Assembly (NCBI RefSeq): GCF_000716875.1
Contig: NZ_JNWQ01000013.1
Coordinates: 1 to 64,000, forward strand
Direction: 5' to 3'
From: Streptomyces novaecaesareae
GTDB taxonomy: Bacteria > Actinomycetota > Actinomycetes > Streptomycetales > Streptomycetaceae
Length of the DNA: 64,000 nt
Shown: positions 39,901 through 45,186 of the stretch, piece after piece
Numbering within the stretch: position 1 is the first letter of the stretch
How the letters are laid out: every line of letters starts with the position of its first letter
The notes under the pieces: model-generated
Seen by the model: the letters and a program-made list of their open reading frames with translations, nothing else
The model's database searches: none
Told to the model about the DNA's origin: nothing
Made by a program: the position numbers and the translations under genes

Positions 39901-42900
39901 CTCGGCCAACAGCCGGCCGACGCCGCCGGCACCGCCGGTGATCAGGTAACGGCCGCCACGACGCAGCGGGCTCGGTGTGCCCCCGGCCGCAGGCGTCTCC
40001 ACCAGCGCGCCCACCGAGCGGACCGCGCCGTCCCAGCGGGCCTCGCGGCCCTCGGCCGGCTCGCCGAGCACCCGGCGCGCGATGTCGCCCGGCGCCGTGG
40101 TGCCGGTGACGAGCACCGCTCGGCAGGCGACGACCGGCGTCTCCGCGGTGATCGTCCGGGCCAGCGCGGCGGCGGCGGTGAACACCGGGCCGTCCCGGAG
40201 CGCGAGGCAGAGCACCGAGATCTGCTCGGTCGGCCGCCGGTCGACGCAGCCGGCCGCGATCGACCACAGCGCCTGGTGGGCGGCCTGCGGGTCGTCCGGC
40301 AGGACGAGCACGATCCGGCGCTCGCCGCGCGCCGCCGCAGCGGCCCGGTCGAGCCGGTCCACGGCGGTACCGGGGAAGGCGGCGGCGAGTTCGGCGGAGG
40401 CGCCGACCAGCAGCACCGGCTCGTCCGCCGGACCGGCGGTGAGCGGCTCCTCGGACCAGACGGGCCGCAGGAACAGCGTCTCGGACGGCCCGTCGGCCGG
40501 GATGCCCGACGACACCTCCGGCTCGCCGACGGCGGGCGGCACGGGAGCACTCGGCTCGCCGTACTCGGCGGTCAGGTGCGCGGCCAGGTCCGCGATCGTG
40601 GCGTGCTCGAACAGCAGGGTCGGGTACAGCCGCTCGCCGACCACGCCCTCCAGCTCCCGGCCGATGTCCAGCAGCGCCGCGGAGTCCAGGCCGAGCTCGT
40701 AGAAGCCGGCGGTGTCGGAGATCGACGCGGCCTCCTGGTCGAGCCGGGCCGCCAGCATGGTCCGCAGCCGCGCCGCGTACCCCCGGGGTGCGCCGCCCGC
40801 GGCGGGCCGAGCGGGCAGGGCGGGCAGGGCGTCTTCGGCCGGCAGGGCATCCTCGACCGACGGCTCGTCCTCGGCCGGCAGGGCGAGCAGCCCGGCGTGC
40901 CGGATGCGCTTGCAGGCCAGTCCCCTGACCTCCGCCACGAACGCCCCGGACCCGTCGTAGATCAGGTAGTCGTTGTGCATGACGTCGCCGGACGCGGCGA
41001 CCCGCTCCTGACGCGGCACCAGCACATGGCAGGCGCCCCGGAGCCCGCGCGAGCGGTGCCGGGCCCGGAAGGAGTCGATGTAGACCGGGATGAACGGCTC
41101 ACCCAGCAGCGGGGTGCGCGCGAACGCGACCAGCGTGGACGCGTCGAGCAGCCCCGGGTGCAGGGCGATGGAGCCGAGGTCGGCGGACGCCGCGACGTCC
41201 AGGCGGGCCAGCAGCCGCTCGCCGGCCAGGTGGAGGCCACCGACCGCGGACATCCGGGGGCCGTGCACGATCTGCTCGGCCCGGGCCTGGGCGTAGAGCT
41301 CCGCCATGTCCCGGACCTGCGCGGCCTCGGCGATGATCGCCCGCGGGTCGATCGGCGCCGGCTCCGCCTCGTCGGAGTACGCGAGGGTGGCCTTCAGGTG
41401 GCAGCGCCACTCGCCGTCGGGCCCGCTGCTGTGCACCTCGACCTGCTGCGCGACGCCGTCCGGTGCCGCCGCCGTCACCCGGACCTCGCGCTCCATGCCG
41501 GGCCTGGTGCGGATCGGGTCGATGAAGAGGATGTCCGAGAGGACGGCCCGGTCGGGGTCGAGTCCCGCCGCGGCGACCGCCTGGAGGATGAGCTCCAGCA
41601 GGGCGACGCCGGGGAGAACCGGGATTCCGTGGACGTGATGGTCCTCGAAGACGAAGTCGGTGTGCCGGACCACGGACCGGTGGGTGAAGGCCCCGGCCTC
41701 GACGGCCCGCGGCACCGACGGCGCGGCCGGCTCCGCGTCGAGCCACAGCCGGCGGCGCTCGAACCGCGGCGCGGGCAGGGCGGCGCGGCGCGGCTGGTGG
41801 TCCTCGGCCGAGCCGACGATCACGTGCACGTTGGTGCCCCCGAAGCCGAAGGAACTCACCCCCGCGAGCCGGCGACCGGCAGCCGGCCAGGGAGTCGTCC
41901 GGACGGCCGGGTGGAACGGCGAGGCAGCGAAGTCGAAACGAGGGTTCGGGTGCTCGCAGTTGAGCGTCGCCGGGATCTCGCCGCGCTCGACCGCGAGGAC
42001 GGTCTTGAGCAGGCCCGCGATGCCGGCGGCGCTCAGCAGGTGCCCGATCCCGGACTTGACGCTGCCGATGGCGCAGAAGCCCGTCCGGTCGGTGCTCTCG
42101 CGGAACACCCCGGTCAGCGCCCGCAGTTCGATCGGGTCGCCGATCATCGTGCCGGTGCCGTGCGCCTCGACCATGCCGATCCGGTCGGCGGTCACCCCGG
42201 CGGCGGCCAGCGCCCGCCGGACGACCTTGGCCTGCGCGGTCGGGTTCGGGGTGGTCAGGCCCATGGTGTGGCCGTCGTTCCCGGTGGCGACGGCCTCGAT
42301 CACGGCGTGGATGCGGTCGCCGTCGGCCAGCGCGTCCTCCAGACGCTTCAGCAGGACGATCCCGCAGCCCTCACCGGGCACGAAGCCGTCCGCCGACTCG
42401 TCGAAGACCGCGCAGCGGCCGCGCGGCGAGATCGCGCCGATCGCCGAGAACTCCAGATAGGGGCGCTCGTCGAGGAGCACCTCGACGCCGCCTGCGATCG
42501 CGGCGTGCGACTCGCCGGAGAGCAGGCTCTGCACCGCCAGCCCGACCGCGACCAGCGCGGACGAACAGGCCGTGTCGACCACCAGGTTGGGGCCGGTGAA
42601 GTTGAACTGGTGGGCGACCCGGGCCGCGACGAAGTTCGGGTCGGCGCCGAATCCGCTGCTGTCGCCCCGGATGCCGATCCGCCGACCGTAGCCGGAGGGC
42701 CGGGCGCCGATGAACACGCCGACCTCGCGCCCCCACAGCTCGCGCGGGCCGTACCCGGCGTCGGCGAGCCCGGTGGCGACGCCCTCCAGCACCAGGCGGA
42801 CGGCCGGGTCGAGGCAGCGGGCCTCGTCCTCGCCGAGCGCGAAGTACTCGGGGTCGAAGTCCTCGATGCCCGACACGAAGCCGCCCCACTTGGAGACGGA

Positions 42901-45186
42901 CCGCTCCGGGTAGAGCGCCGTGTGGTCCCAGCGGGCGGCGGGCACCTCGTCCACCGCGGAGCGGCCGTCCCTGAGGTTGCGCCAGAACTCGGTGAGGTCC
43001 GCCGCGCCGGGCAGCCGCCCGGACATCCCGATCACCGCGATCCGGCCCGACGGCCGGGCCTCGGCGGTGGCGGGCCCGACGGTCGGCGCCGGCTCGGCGG
43101 CGAACTCCCGCCGCAGGTAGGCCTCCAGCTGATGCACGGTGGGGTGTTCGAGCAGGGCCGTGGGCTCCAGCGGCGCGCCGAGCCGCTCCTCGATCCGCCG
43201 GACCAGCTCGGCGAGCATGACCGACTCCACGCCCAGGTCACCGAACTCGGCGTCGTGGTCGAGCAGGGCCACCGGGACGCCCAGGGCGGTCGCCACGATC
43301 TCGGCGATCGCTCCGGCAGCCGGGGCCGAAGCGGACGCCGGTCGCGGGGCCGGGGCGTCGGCCGACGTGACCACCGGCCGCACCGGCTCCGCCGGCTCGG
43401 TCGGCTCGGCGGGCTCGGCGGGCTCGGCGGGCTCGGCGGGCTCGGCGGGCTCGGCGGGCTCCGTCAACTCCGGCCAGGGGACGAGCAGTCCGGCCGTCGA
43501 CTCGACGAGGACCCGGTCCAGTACGGCGAGTCCGGCCCGGTCGGTCAGGTCGCCGATCCCGAGCCGGGCGCCCGGGTTGGGCCCGGGCATCCCGGTCTCC
43601 CGCCAGCTCGGCCAGGCGACGGCCCGGAACTCCGGCCGCCCCGAACGCCGCTGGTACTCGGCGACGTAGCCGAGGTAGGCGTTGGCGGCGGCGTAGCCGG
43701 TCACCCCGGCCGCGAGCGCGGGGACCTCCGCGGCCAGCGAGGAGAAGAGGACGAAGAAGTCCGGCCGGTCCCCGGCGCACGCGTCGGCGAGCACGGACAG
43801 TCCGGCCACCTTGGGCTCGGCGACCTCGGTGAGGTCGGCCGGCCCCATGAGCGTGAACGGGGTGGTCCGCGCGGGGAAGGTGCCCGCGCAGTGCAGGACG
43901 CCCCCGACGGGGCCCAGCTCCGCCCGGACGCCGCGCAGGAAGGCTTCCAGCGCCGGCCGGTCGGTGAGCGCACCGGTGTGCAGGCGCACGGTGGCGCCGA
44001 GCGCCTCCAACCCGGCGACCGCCTCGGTGCCCCTGGGTCGGCGGCCGAGAATCGCCAGCTTGCGCGCGCCGCGGCCGATCAGCCAGCGGGCGCAGAGCGC
44101 GCCGATGCCCCGGGTGCCGCCGGTGACCAGGTAGACCCGCTCGGGGTCGAGGCGCACCGGGACGGGCCGGGCGTCCTCCCGCCGGGCGTCCTCCCGCCGG
44201 GCGAGGACGGCGACCGAGCGGACGCCGTCACGCAGGCAGACCTCGGCGCCGGGCCGGCCGCCGAACCACTCGGCCGCGATCGTCCGGGCCGCCTCGCGCG
44301 GCCACCACTGCAGCCCGCCGAGGTCCAGCAGCCGGGTCCACAGGCCCGGGTGCTCACCGGGCAACGCCCGCAGCAGACCCGCCATCCGGGCGCCGGCGAG
44401 CGACGGCGCCGCGCCGTCCACCGGCTGGAGGCCGTCGCTGACGTGCAGCGCCCGCAGCTCGCCCGAGCCGGTGAGCAGCCGCTGCAGCACCTGGACCCGG
44501 GCGAGGAAGCTCGCCTCGTCCGGCTCGTCGGCGTCGAGGTCGCACAGGTCGATCCAGCCGGCCACCGGGCCGGCGACCGGCTCCGGCCGCACGGGGTCGA
44601 CCAGCACGACGTTGTCGTGGCCGAGGAAGGCGCCGAGCTCCCGGGCCACCGCCCGGGCCGGAGCGGAGTCCGCGAGGCAGACGACGGTGCCGCTCGCGCG
44701 GTCCGGCGTGGGCTCGGGCAGGGCGTGCTCCCAGCGCTTCTCCAGCAGCGGGACGCCCGGCCGGTCGGCGGGCCGCCCGGGCAGCCAGTAGGCGTCCCGG
44801 CGGAAGGGGTAGGTCGGCAGGTCGACGAAGGCCACCGGAGTGCCGTGCAGGGCCGTCCAGTCGACGTCGCCGCCCTCGACCCAGCGGGCCGCGAGCTCCT
44901 GCGGGTCCGTGGCGGTGACCACACCGGACGCCGCCGCCCGCCCCCGGTGCACCCGGCCGAGGTCGCCGGCGAGCACCTCGGCGAGGCGTTCGCGCAGCTC
45001 GTCGAGGGAGGACACCGCCATCGCGAGCCGCTCCCGGAACGGCTCGCGCCCGATCTGGAGCGTGGCCGCCAGGTCTGCCAGCGGCGGGGCGGAGGAGTCC
45101 AGGAAGTCCGCCAGTCGCCGCGCGGTCGCGGTCAGGCGGTCCGCGTCGGTCGCGGACAGGACCACCACCTGCGTTTCGGATGTCAC
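21994..45186 (-). CDS. Giant AT-less (trans-AT) PKS ending in DUF-SH-TE, leinamycin family (LnmJ-like)
   Basis: A 7730-aa protein. Order with rough residues: KS-linker and KR1 (1-545; TGGTRGIG ~354, Tyr ~498); ACP1 (Ser655); KS3 (716-1125, Cys874); DH1 (1165-1420, HxxxGxxxxP); ACP2 (Ser1501); KR2 (1560-1960); KS4 (2005-2405, Cys2153) with an ACP-like relic near 2480; ECH (2643-2876, PksI/BaeI type); ACP3 (Ser2960); KS5 (3090-3510, Cys3259); DH2 (3660-3885); KR3 (~4081 loop); C-MT (4320-4640); ACP4 (Ser4691); KS6 (4762-5185, Cys4929); KR4 (5350-5745); ACP5 (Ser5806); KS7 (5877-6300, Cys6038); ACP6 (Ser6534); ACP7 (Ser6623); DUF (6670-7010); PLP-lyase SH (7060-7420, Lys7263); TE (7440-7720, Ser7568). 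All listed KS domains keep Cys-His-His. No AT domain is present, so extender loading must come in trans. The GTG start overlaps the previous stop and has GAGGAG 8 nt upstream. Confidence 0.93.
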   Translation of the reverse strand: MTSETQVVVLSATDADRLTATARRLADFLDSSAPPLADLAATLQIGREPFRERLAMAVSSLDELRERLAEVLAGDLGRVHRGRAAASGVVTATDPQELAARWVEGGDVDWTALHGTPVAFVDLPTYPFRRDAYWLPGRPADRPGVPLLEKRWEHALPEPTPDRASGTVVCLADSAPARAVARELGAFLGHDNVVLVDPVRPEPVAGPVAGWIDLCDLDADEPDEASFLARVQVLQRLLTGSGELRALHVSDGLQPVDGAAPSLAGARMAGLLRALPGEHPGLWTRLLDLGGLQWWPREAARTIAAEWFGGRPGAEVCLRDGVRSVAVLARREDARREDARPVPVRLDPERVYLVTGGTRGIGALCARWLIGRGARKLAILGRRPRGTEAVAGLEALGATVRLHTGALTDRPALEAFLRGVRAELGPVGGVLHCAGTFPARTTPFTLMGPADLTEVAEPKVAGLSVLADACAGDRPDFFVLFSSLAAEVPALAAGVTGYAAANAYLGYVAEYQRRSGRPEFRAVAWPSWRETGMPGPNPGARLGIGDLTDRAGLAVLDRVLVESTAGLLVPWPELTEPAEPAEPAEPAEPAEPAEPTEPAEPVRPVVTSADAPAPRPASASAPAAGAIAEIVATALGVPVALLDHDAEFGDLGVESVMLAELVRRIEERLGAPLEPTALLEHPTVHQLEAYLRREFAAEPAPTVGPATAEARPSGRIAVIGMSGRLPGAADLTEFWRNLRDGRSAVDEVPAARWDHTALYPERSVSKWGGFVSGIEDFDPEYFALGEDEARCLDPAVRLVLEGVATGLADAGYGPRELWGREVGVFIGARPSGYGRRIGIRGDSSGFGADPNFVAARVAHQFNFTGPNLVVDTACSSALVAVGLAVQSLLSGESHAAIAGGVEVLLDERPYLEFSAIGAISPRGRCAVFDESADGFVPGEGCGIVLLKRLEDALADGDRIHAVIEAVATGNDGHTMGLTTPNPTAQAKVVRRALAAAGVTADRIGMVEAHGTGTMIGDPIELRALTGVFRESTDRTGFCAIGSVKSGIGHLLSAAGIAGLLKTVLAVERGEIPATLNCEHPNPRFDFAASPFHPAVRTTPWPAAGRRLAGVSSFGFGGTNVHVIVGSAEDHQPRRAALPAPRFERRRLWLDAEPAAPSVPRAVEAGAFTHRSVVRHTDFVFEDHHVHGIPVLPGVALLELILQAVAAAGLDPDRAVLSDILFIDPIRTRPGMEREVRVTAAAPDGVAQQVEVHSSGPDGEWRCHLKATLAYSDEAEPAPIDPRAIIAEAAQVRDMAELYAQARAEQIVHGPRMSAVGGLHLAGERLLARLDVAASADLGSIALHPGLLDASTLVAFARTPLLGEPFIPVYIDSFRARHRSRGLRGACHVLVPRQERVAASGDVMHNDYLIYDGSGAFVAEVRGLACKRIRHAGLLALPAEDEPSVEDALPAEDALPALPARPAAGGAPRGYAARLRTMLAARLDQEAASISDTAGFYELGLDSAALLDIGRELEGVVGERLYPTLLFEHATIADLAAHLTAEYGEPSAPVPPAVGEPEVSSGIPADGPSETLFLRPVWSEEPLTAGPADEPVLLVGASAELAAAFPGTAVDRLDRAAAAARGERRIVLVLPDDPQAAHQALWSIAAGCVDRRPTEQISVLCLALRDGPVFTAAAALARTITAETPVVACRAVLVTGTTAPGDIARRVLGEPAEGREARWDGAVRSVGALVETPAAGGTPSPLRRGGRYLITGGAGGVGRLLAEHLVAEWGARLLLVGRSSEPAWVAGLSAAGYARADVSTRAGAESAAAAARAALGGLDGVFHCAGVLRDGMYFTKSPTESAEVLGAKALAAAHLDRATRGDGLDLFVVFSSLSGLLDSPGQGDYAFANAFCDGLAARRAAEVPGVSLSVAWPYWQDGGMRMPADAIAAFARTTGLHPMPAAEGMAALEAALTLGEPRIAVAHGDPARLRSGLAAPRPEPRRAPEPSVTPPSAPPVTPPSTRSGDIAIVGLAGRYPQAADLDGFWANLLAGRDCVTTVPEDRWPGGSDRPQGGFLDGIDRFDAGFFGVSRREAERMDPQERLFLTTAWQALENAGHRPGAEPRTGVFAAVMWGHYLLAGTDQGVAPTALATSVANRVSYTLDLQGPSLAVDTACSGSLVALHLAVESLRRGECAMALAGGVNLTVHPEKYRQLTQGGFLSTTGRCSSFGAEADGYIPGEGVGVAVLKPLERALADGDHVHAVIKGTGVGQTGRSSGFTVPDPAAQARLIAEVMAGSAVPAESISYVEAHGTGTSLGDPIEIAGLNRAHGDAARSVPCAIGSVKASIGHLEAAAGIAGVTKTVLQLRHRTLVPSLHSERLNPHLELADSRFTVQQHAAHWPDPEGARPRRAAVSAFGAGGTNAHVLLEEHRPARRTPAGGRQVFTLSARSAPALRAYAEAFLPLLGPEVGAGRRERLLTDVAALLGVPPGAVDPAESLAGLGLDRVSAAGLPGAPDLAESIDSLTAGAGGPRLPLADLCFTLREGRAVFAERLAFVADDAAALHRGLRAFLAGESHPDGFWPGSSGTAETSPYHRAAARWAEGEDVDWSELPRPADRPNRVPLPGHPLDEKRYWIGGWESSRAEAAPAVAPAGPAVPSAPGAPVVSLTVVDGDIALVTMADTEGRNMFTDAVLDGLTSVFGEIATRPELKAVVLTGTDQVFCMGGTPQALDQLASGNGSFTDAAFVYQGLLGCPLPVVAAVRGHAAGGGFAFGLYADVVVAAREATYAANFLAHGFTPGLGATYILEHRLGSALATEMLYTGRAYGGEELERRGAALQFRPRDQVLGVALDLARSMADLPPHAVRALKEELAGRIRTAVEQAVEREQELHGRVLGAESLSVVRERFGRPEPVAAPAPTPAPAAAPLPVPVPAAAPVPEVPVAAAEADADIEAVIARSLCAQLYLEPGELDRTLTFHEMGADSIVAVELVRALNAEFGLSLDSVATYDHPTIPALAAHARSLLDRSVERARAAVAEPVAPVAPVPVTPAGSAAHEQVAPLVLRAPAQAPEPAPAAVSPQDPAPLKLRLAELPTAPVPAPVPAPAPAADPARADAIAIIGMAGRFPGADDVDAFWSNLIAGRSEIRDMPADRWDASAVLDPDRTAKGRTYTAAAAALTGIDAFDAGFFHISPLEAVAMDPQQRLFLEESWKALEDAGYAGEGADRGSCGVFVGASAGEYSRLLGPDEEDSGYAFLGDSPSILAARIGYFLDLRGPAVAVDTACSSSLVAVHLAASAIRNGDCDMAVAGGVALMVTPQLHIRSSKVGMLSPSGRSLPFDAAADGIVLGEAVGAVVLKRLDRALADGDHVHAVLLGSGTNGDGKTNGITAPSARSQAELITRVHRRAGVRPEEIGYVEAHGTATPLGDPIEVKALKEAFGDAPGRCGLGSVKANIGHTTTAAGVAALVKLVLSLKHRRLAPTPGFTSLNTDIDLTGSPFFMVTESTDWPAGPAGRRIGAVSSFGFSGTNCHLVVAEPPARPAATAPAPAEVLVPLSATSEAALTRRVSDLAVALAAPDAPALADVAFTLATGRRHLPVRAVFGARDLSGLRAALAAGATAIGPVAEAYLRGEDVDWRAVLPQGARRVPLPGYPFTRDRYWPAEQHTGQQIEHQAEPNPEPPTDPSRFELAPSDRLVADHRLEGTPLLPAAATLVWAAAQRPGTRLSGLRWLSPLEAAERRSVRLAVDGDAFALTDGTTAYARGAYAGPVAVQPATDLAAALARRTVTVPGAELYARFAAAGLQYGPGYRVLTAVHCGVDEAVGDLAEAAWPSAQLLDGALQTVAALMRDEEGAFLPFALDTFDLLDTDRRPAHAHVRRTGDTTFTITLTDARGTVLARAGGLAVRRFHDPLSGLVFGPVWREAGPGGVAAAGPAAVLYPAGTERAAEHLVRAHGDGAVALPLAAPGALDGYDTVYVLAVPADETRPPEEDRTAIQLFRVVKSLSRRRELTLRVVTAGATGPDDRVVPHCAAVLGLTRAVAAENPRWTVSCVDVAPTDLADLALVPAETAPLVAVRGGRRYVRALEPVRLPQLDPAVFRQDGVYLIVGGTGGIGQALSRRLARDWGAKLAWIGRTADPDGLAEQIERVRRLGGDAMYLTADVTDEAAMRRAVAEVRAAYGEINGAFHSAIHLDDSTFANLTEDALTAALAPKAQGCAVLGRVLADRPLDLLVFFSSAISFLDAAGQANYAAASTFEDSYAHWLRTVHGIPATVVNWGYWGSTGIVAGHEHRDRLAAAGVGSIEPAEGTTAVARILAAGRAQTLVVKASAAGLAHFGIGTGADLRAADAGFAVLDALARKLAGDVLRGMPGFAGESCGLAERLGVPGRLQGLLQTVCDAESASRGEAEPSLAGFPDLAPHERLLRRCAEALPRVLTGRQDPTEVLFPRGSLALVEAVYQGQPVTDHCLGLLAADAAARAEAVHRRTGAPVRILEVGAGTGSGTAPVLAALTVPYTLTYTDLSPAFLRHGADAFGPAHTYARLDIERSPAEQGLPEGEFDLVLATNVLHATADLGRTLAHVRALLAPGGSVLVNEVTRGSDFATFTFGLTPGWWRFEDERLPGGPLLSPAMWHDRLARAGFTDLLTLGDEDLGQVVLAGRLAAPAGRTGHGADVTGRRTTATANLADVQDYVAGVFAEVLRYRPEALDHRATFEVLGVDSLVSMTIVDRLERDLGPLPATLLFEHQTIEALAVRLAPAHAARFSAPTPAAGEDTRAAVAQDRPAEPGPGDIAIIGVAGRYPGAPDLDRFWANLAAGVDSVTEVPAGRWDWRPHYDPAPGAEQRSRGRWGGFLDDVAGFDAEFFGILPSEAALIDPQERLFLETVQVLLEQTGRLGEFTHEQRTGVFVGLMYGTYGQLGAAQWAAGRLAGANSSYWSVANRVSHVFDFRGPSLAVDSACSSSLTALHLACESLRRGECATAIAGGVNLVLHPSHLVSLSALNMLAADGASKVFDAAADGFAPGEGVGAVLLKPLARALADGDDIWAVVKSSAVNAGGRTAGYTVPNPNAQAELIAEAWHGLDGVSYLEAHGTGTSLGDPIEVAALNRAFAGAEPGSCVIGSVKANIGHLEGAAGIAGLTKVLLQLRHGEIAPSIHLSSVNPKIDFAGSPFAPVLTRTPWRRVPAAPRRAGVSSFGAGGANAHVVLEEAPVLPGTRDGHATEHLFVLSALSHDRLTAHAELLADFLGGREASLPALAWWGQLGRREYPHRLAVTAGDPQELAAALRAFVRGDRTPGLHHAVATPDRSAPLSAAVVPPAELAAAWVRGRRVDWRTRWQVRPRPAVFPAAPPVKRRLWLAEDEVRAAAPAAAPAAEDGLSYLRPSWEPGPIGTEGRRPQTVLLAGARAPRGLADALAARGATVVREGEPGAERPDAVVIWARAAADVEEQLDAGLFEVLRLVLPVLRTEPAARIRLVFAEPAGLDAPAYGALTAALKTLMAEHSGFSATRLVLDRAGDPVDAVVTELLDGTDVEVAHRDGQRLRRVLTEVRPARSADLPVRADGTYLVVGGTGSLGLLVAEHLVGHGAGEVVVAGRSAAPGELGPRIRHERLDVTDPVAVAALVGSLGGLRGVVHAAAVTRDARAVAKTRADIEAVLAPKIDGVLNLARAVEGRPLDFLLLFSSLAGETGNAGQLDYAFANAFLGEFAEQRAGVTVSVGWPLWRDGGLTVDAATEELFRKRHGMRPLETAEGLAALDTVLAAGEPRLAVLARPAADTPVGAEAAAQGGAKAGAQRAPAAVRPAAQAPEALLRTLAADFLLVECEDVDMRAQLLDLGFDSITLTALINKVNDAYGLDLLPTVLFEHPTLAAFGAYLDGLGLAAVVTAAEETPDGDTADGQDTDGEAAGSRDVAVIGMAGILPGSPDLAAFWQHLRAGADLVRPVPADRADLLADPRTRDIEAGFVDGVAEFDCALFGISPREAALMDPQQRLFLRVVRQAVDDAGYRPSALRGSRTGLFAGVSTRDYEELLTVHGVAVEAHTATGTSHAVLANRVSHLMDLRGPSESVDTACSSGLVAVHRAVRALRDGECELAVAGAVNVTLSPALFASFGESGMLGDRCRTFDRSAEGYARGEGAVALLLKPHAAALADGDHVHAVIKGTAVGHGGRSASLTAPNPAAQADVVVSAVHDAGVAADTISYVEAHGTGTALGDPVEFEGLKQAFARLEAGDRARVALGSVKTNIGHLEAAAGLAGIVKVVLSMRHGELPANPHLTEPNPYIRTEGTPFDLVRGRREWAAVPDDRGRPVRRAGVSSFGFGGTNAHVVLEQPQSAGNGPEEAAVARVLPLSAPSEEALSGYAARLAEHLRREPALSPASVAWTLQSGRDAFPVRLAVTGTTLGELADALDRAAAGERPAPAAARAWLDGAEAAWPVPQPQPLRVPLPSFPHAATPHWYVAPPRPAAAPAPVGGPVGGPVRNADGKVLLSTPGAPAEPTPAAPAEPTSADPAAPAVPVGHGTPAAPDTPSAAPAGAQAPIAVVRRLVAGILGMPESAVGEDEEFDALGLDSIFRMELARGLSAACGVEIAAADLYDHGSIGRLAAHVAGFVGTPAAPAAEPTPVQDAEPDLAELVAGLVTRVTERPLDPTLSFTDNGLTSFDMLAVVSTLEGALGALSKAVMFDQPTVAELTGHLADRFGTGAVVAALAGRPGHGREVPDGMPLVHKRTVDAATAELLARLRARHGQETGLAGRDIAPWAYLDPARDAYLNVARHGGDLLAWSYVGPDDAYAGLADDFARDALAHGLRPNLLSMERLTTLAGEPCTATPFGVVQRLTDLASFTVQGGRMSRLRGLVRRFEKAGDCRTREYRSGTDPQTDRRIAELVDLWAGGKQMVNAYVATVREELRSGHLAEGHRLFLTELDGAVVNAIVVTAVPSGGHLLDVEFYPPEMPRGGLEFAIVEILKQLRAEGEAAFSFGASFGVAVTESPNASPVAERALAELYESGLFGKGNYQFKTKFRPSDEPIYLVAPAGAHATSVADVILMIANQDGEPEPGREPAAAPVPARTPVPARTPAPASRVTPAARPERPVPASAGDAGRRELLARHGYNPVALEHRDVPVDLLTDSWAELDTAFVRDRMADLATAPAGVLPPAWSGLTTGVLTSSGRTAEALLCRAWPGRGRVPHNGLFPTWLFNLADCGFRPVPLTGDLPQAVERALAEGPAAFVCLEQGANAAGGAALSLAELRAVRDITRAHGVRLVLDATRIVSVTAARGGADPWQDVREQLELADAVTVSLSKDFGVDGGGLVLTSDDELARHLAELAAARGTEVGLLRRTALTAALGDLDRVAAAVRARVEAVADLRARLTAGGLPVAGAEGAHCVLLDVGAMPPFAGLELAVPAFLAWLFEHTGVRGGPHLHGPHTALARCVRLAVPVGMPAAEVRAAADAIVAAYRQAAPRELLGVAHLADPSRAVYHPAEAVPEDLRDAMDDTDPDDSWSVLRARVPGVRRELVAWGSGQVEVFVAGTDGPPVVFMPPFNIGAGFFAAQFAELASGHRVLAIHHPGVGATTAADDVTLPGIARMHHDVLDTLGVPFPVHVVGASVGGILAQHFALSHPGDTASLTIVCGSYKYANRKGEINQLAQVVAEDLAGVPCTAEERAEFTRLLLSCESMDPRIGLRYLDFFAAEPDLRDRLGGIKSPTLVVQGRRDTVIPLKTAHLLHALIEDAEYAELPDAGHFPCVTHPDVVNALLTRFLSGAQEGPRS
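22025..22870 (-). other. Terminal thioesterase domain of the giant PKS
   Basis: An alpha/beta-hydrolase domain at the C-terminus with nucleophile Ser7568 in GASVGG, acid Asp in VQGRRDTVIP and His in PDAGHFP. It should release the chain by lactamisation, hydrolysis or transfer to an external nucleophile. It directly follows the SH lyase domain, the order seen in leinamycin-type synthases. Confidence 0.9.
22925..24000 (-). other. SH domain: PLP-dependent (thio)cysteine lyase in the PKS
   Basis: About 360 residues with the fold type I / beta-eliminating lyase look. The N-terminal substrate region includes SSGRTAEALLCRAWPGRGRV, Asp lies in RLVLDATRI, and PLP-Schiff-base Lys7263 in SLSKDFGVDGGG. 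In leinamycin-type PKSs this domain cleaves an L-cysteine- or thiocysteine-derived adduct on the polyketide to leave a thiol or hydropersulfide. The family assignment rests on domain context plus the PLP motif. Confidence 0.85.
24150..25180 (-). other. DUF domain next to SH, resembling the GNAT-like lysylphosphatidylglycerol-synthase C-terminal fold
   Basis: About 340 residues between ACP7 and SH. The stretch with RLRGLVRRFEKAG, then an FGASFG segment, then QFKTKFRPSDEPIYLV resembles the DUF2156/MprF C-terminal family of GNAT-like aminoacyl transferases. In leinamycin-type synthases the same position is held by a domain of unknown function. The resemblance suggests an acyl/aminoacyl-transfer fold, but no catalytic assignment can be made. 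Confidence 0.7.
36560..37260 (-). other. ECH (crotonase) domain embedded in the giant PKS, ECH2-like
   Basis: About 234 residues with FCMGGTPQAL, GHAAGGGFAFGLYADVVV and FTPGLGATYILEHRLG, closely matching the PksI/BaeI decarboxylating enoyl-CoA hydratase group. It should act on the HMG-type branch placed by the HCS cassette, most simply on the neighbouring ACP3. Embedding in the PKS, rather than a free-standing gene, is less common. Confidence 0.85.
43385..43471 (-). repeat. 9-bp tandem repeat encoding an EPA linker between KR1 and ACP1
   Basis: Roughly eight copies of the 9-bp unit ggctcggcg (plus strand) encode repeated Glu-Pro-Ala. It forms an extended flexible linker between KR1 and ACP1. 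It is in frame throughout and is a typical slippage-prone spot for assembly. Confidence 0.92.

Noticed and set aside
43385..43471. CRISPR-like or microsatellite array
   Set aside because: The 9-bp units are contiguous, in frame and code for an EPA linker; there are no spacers.
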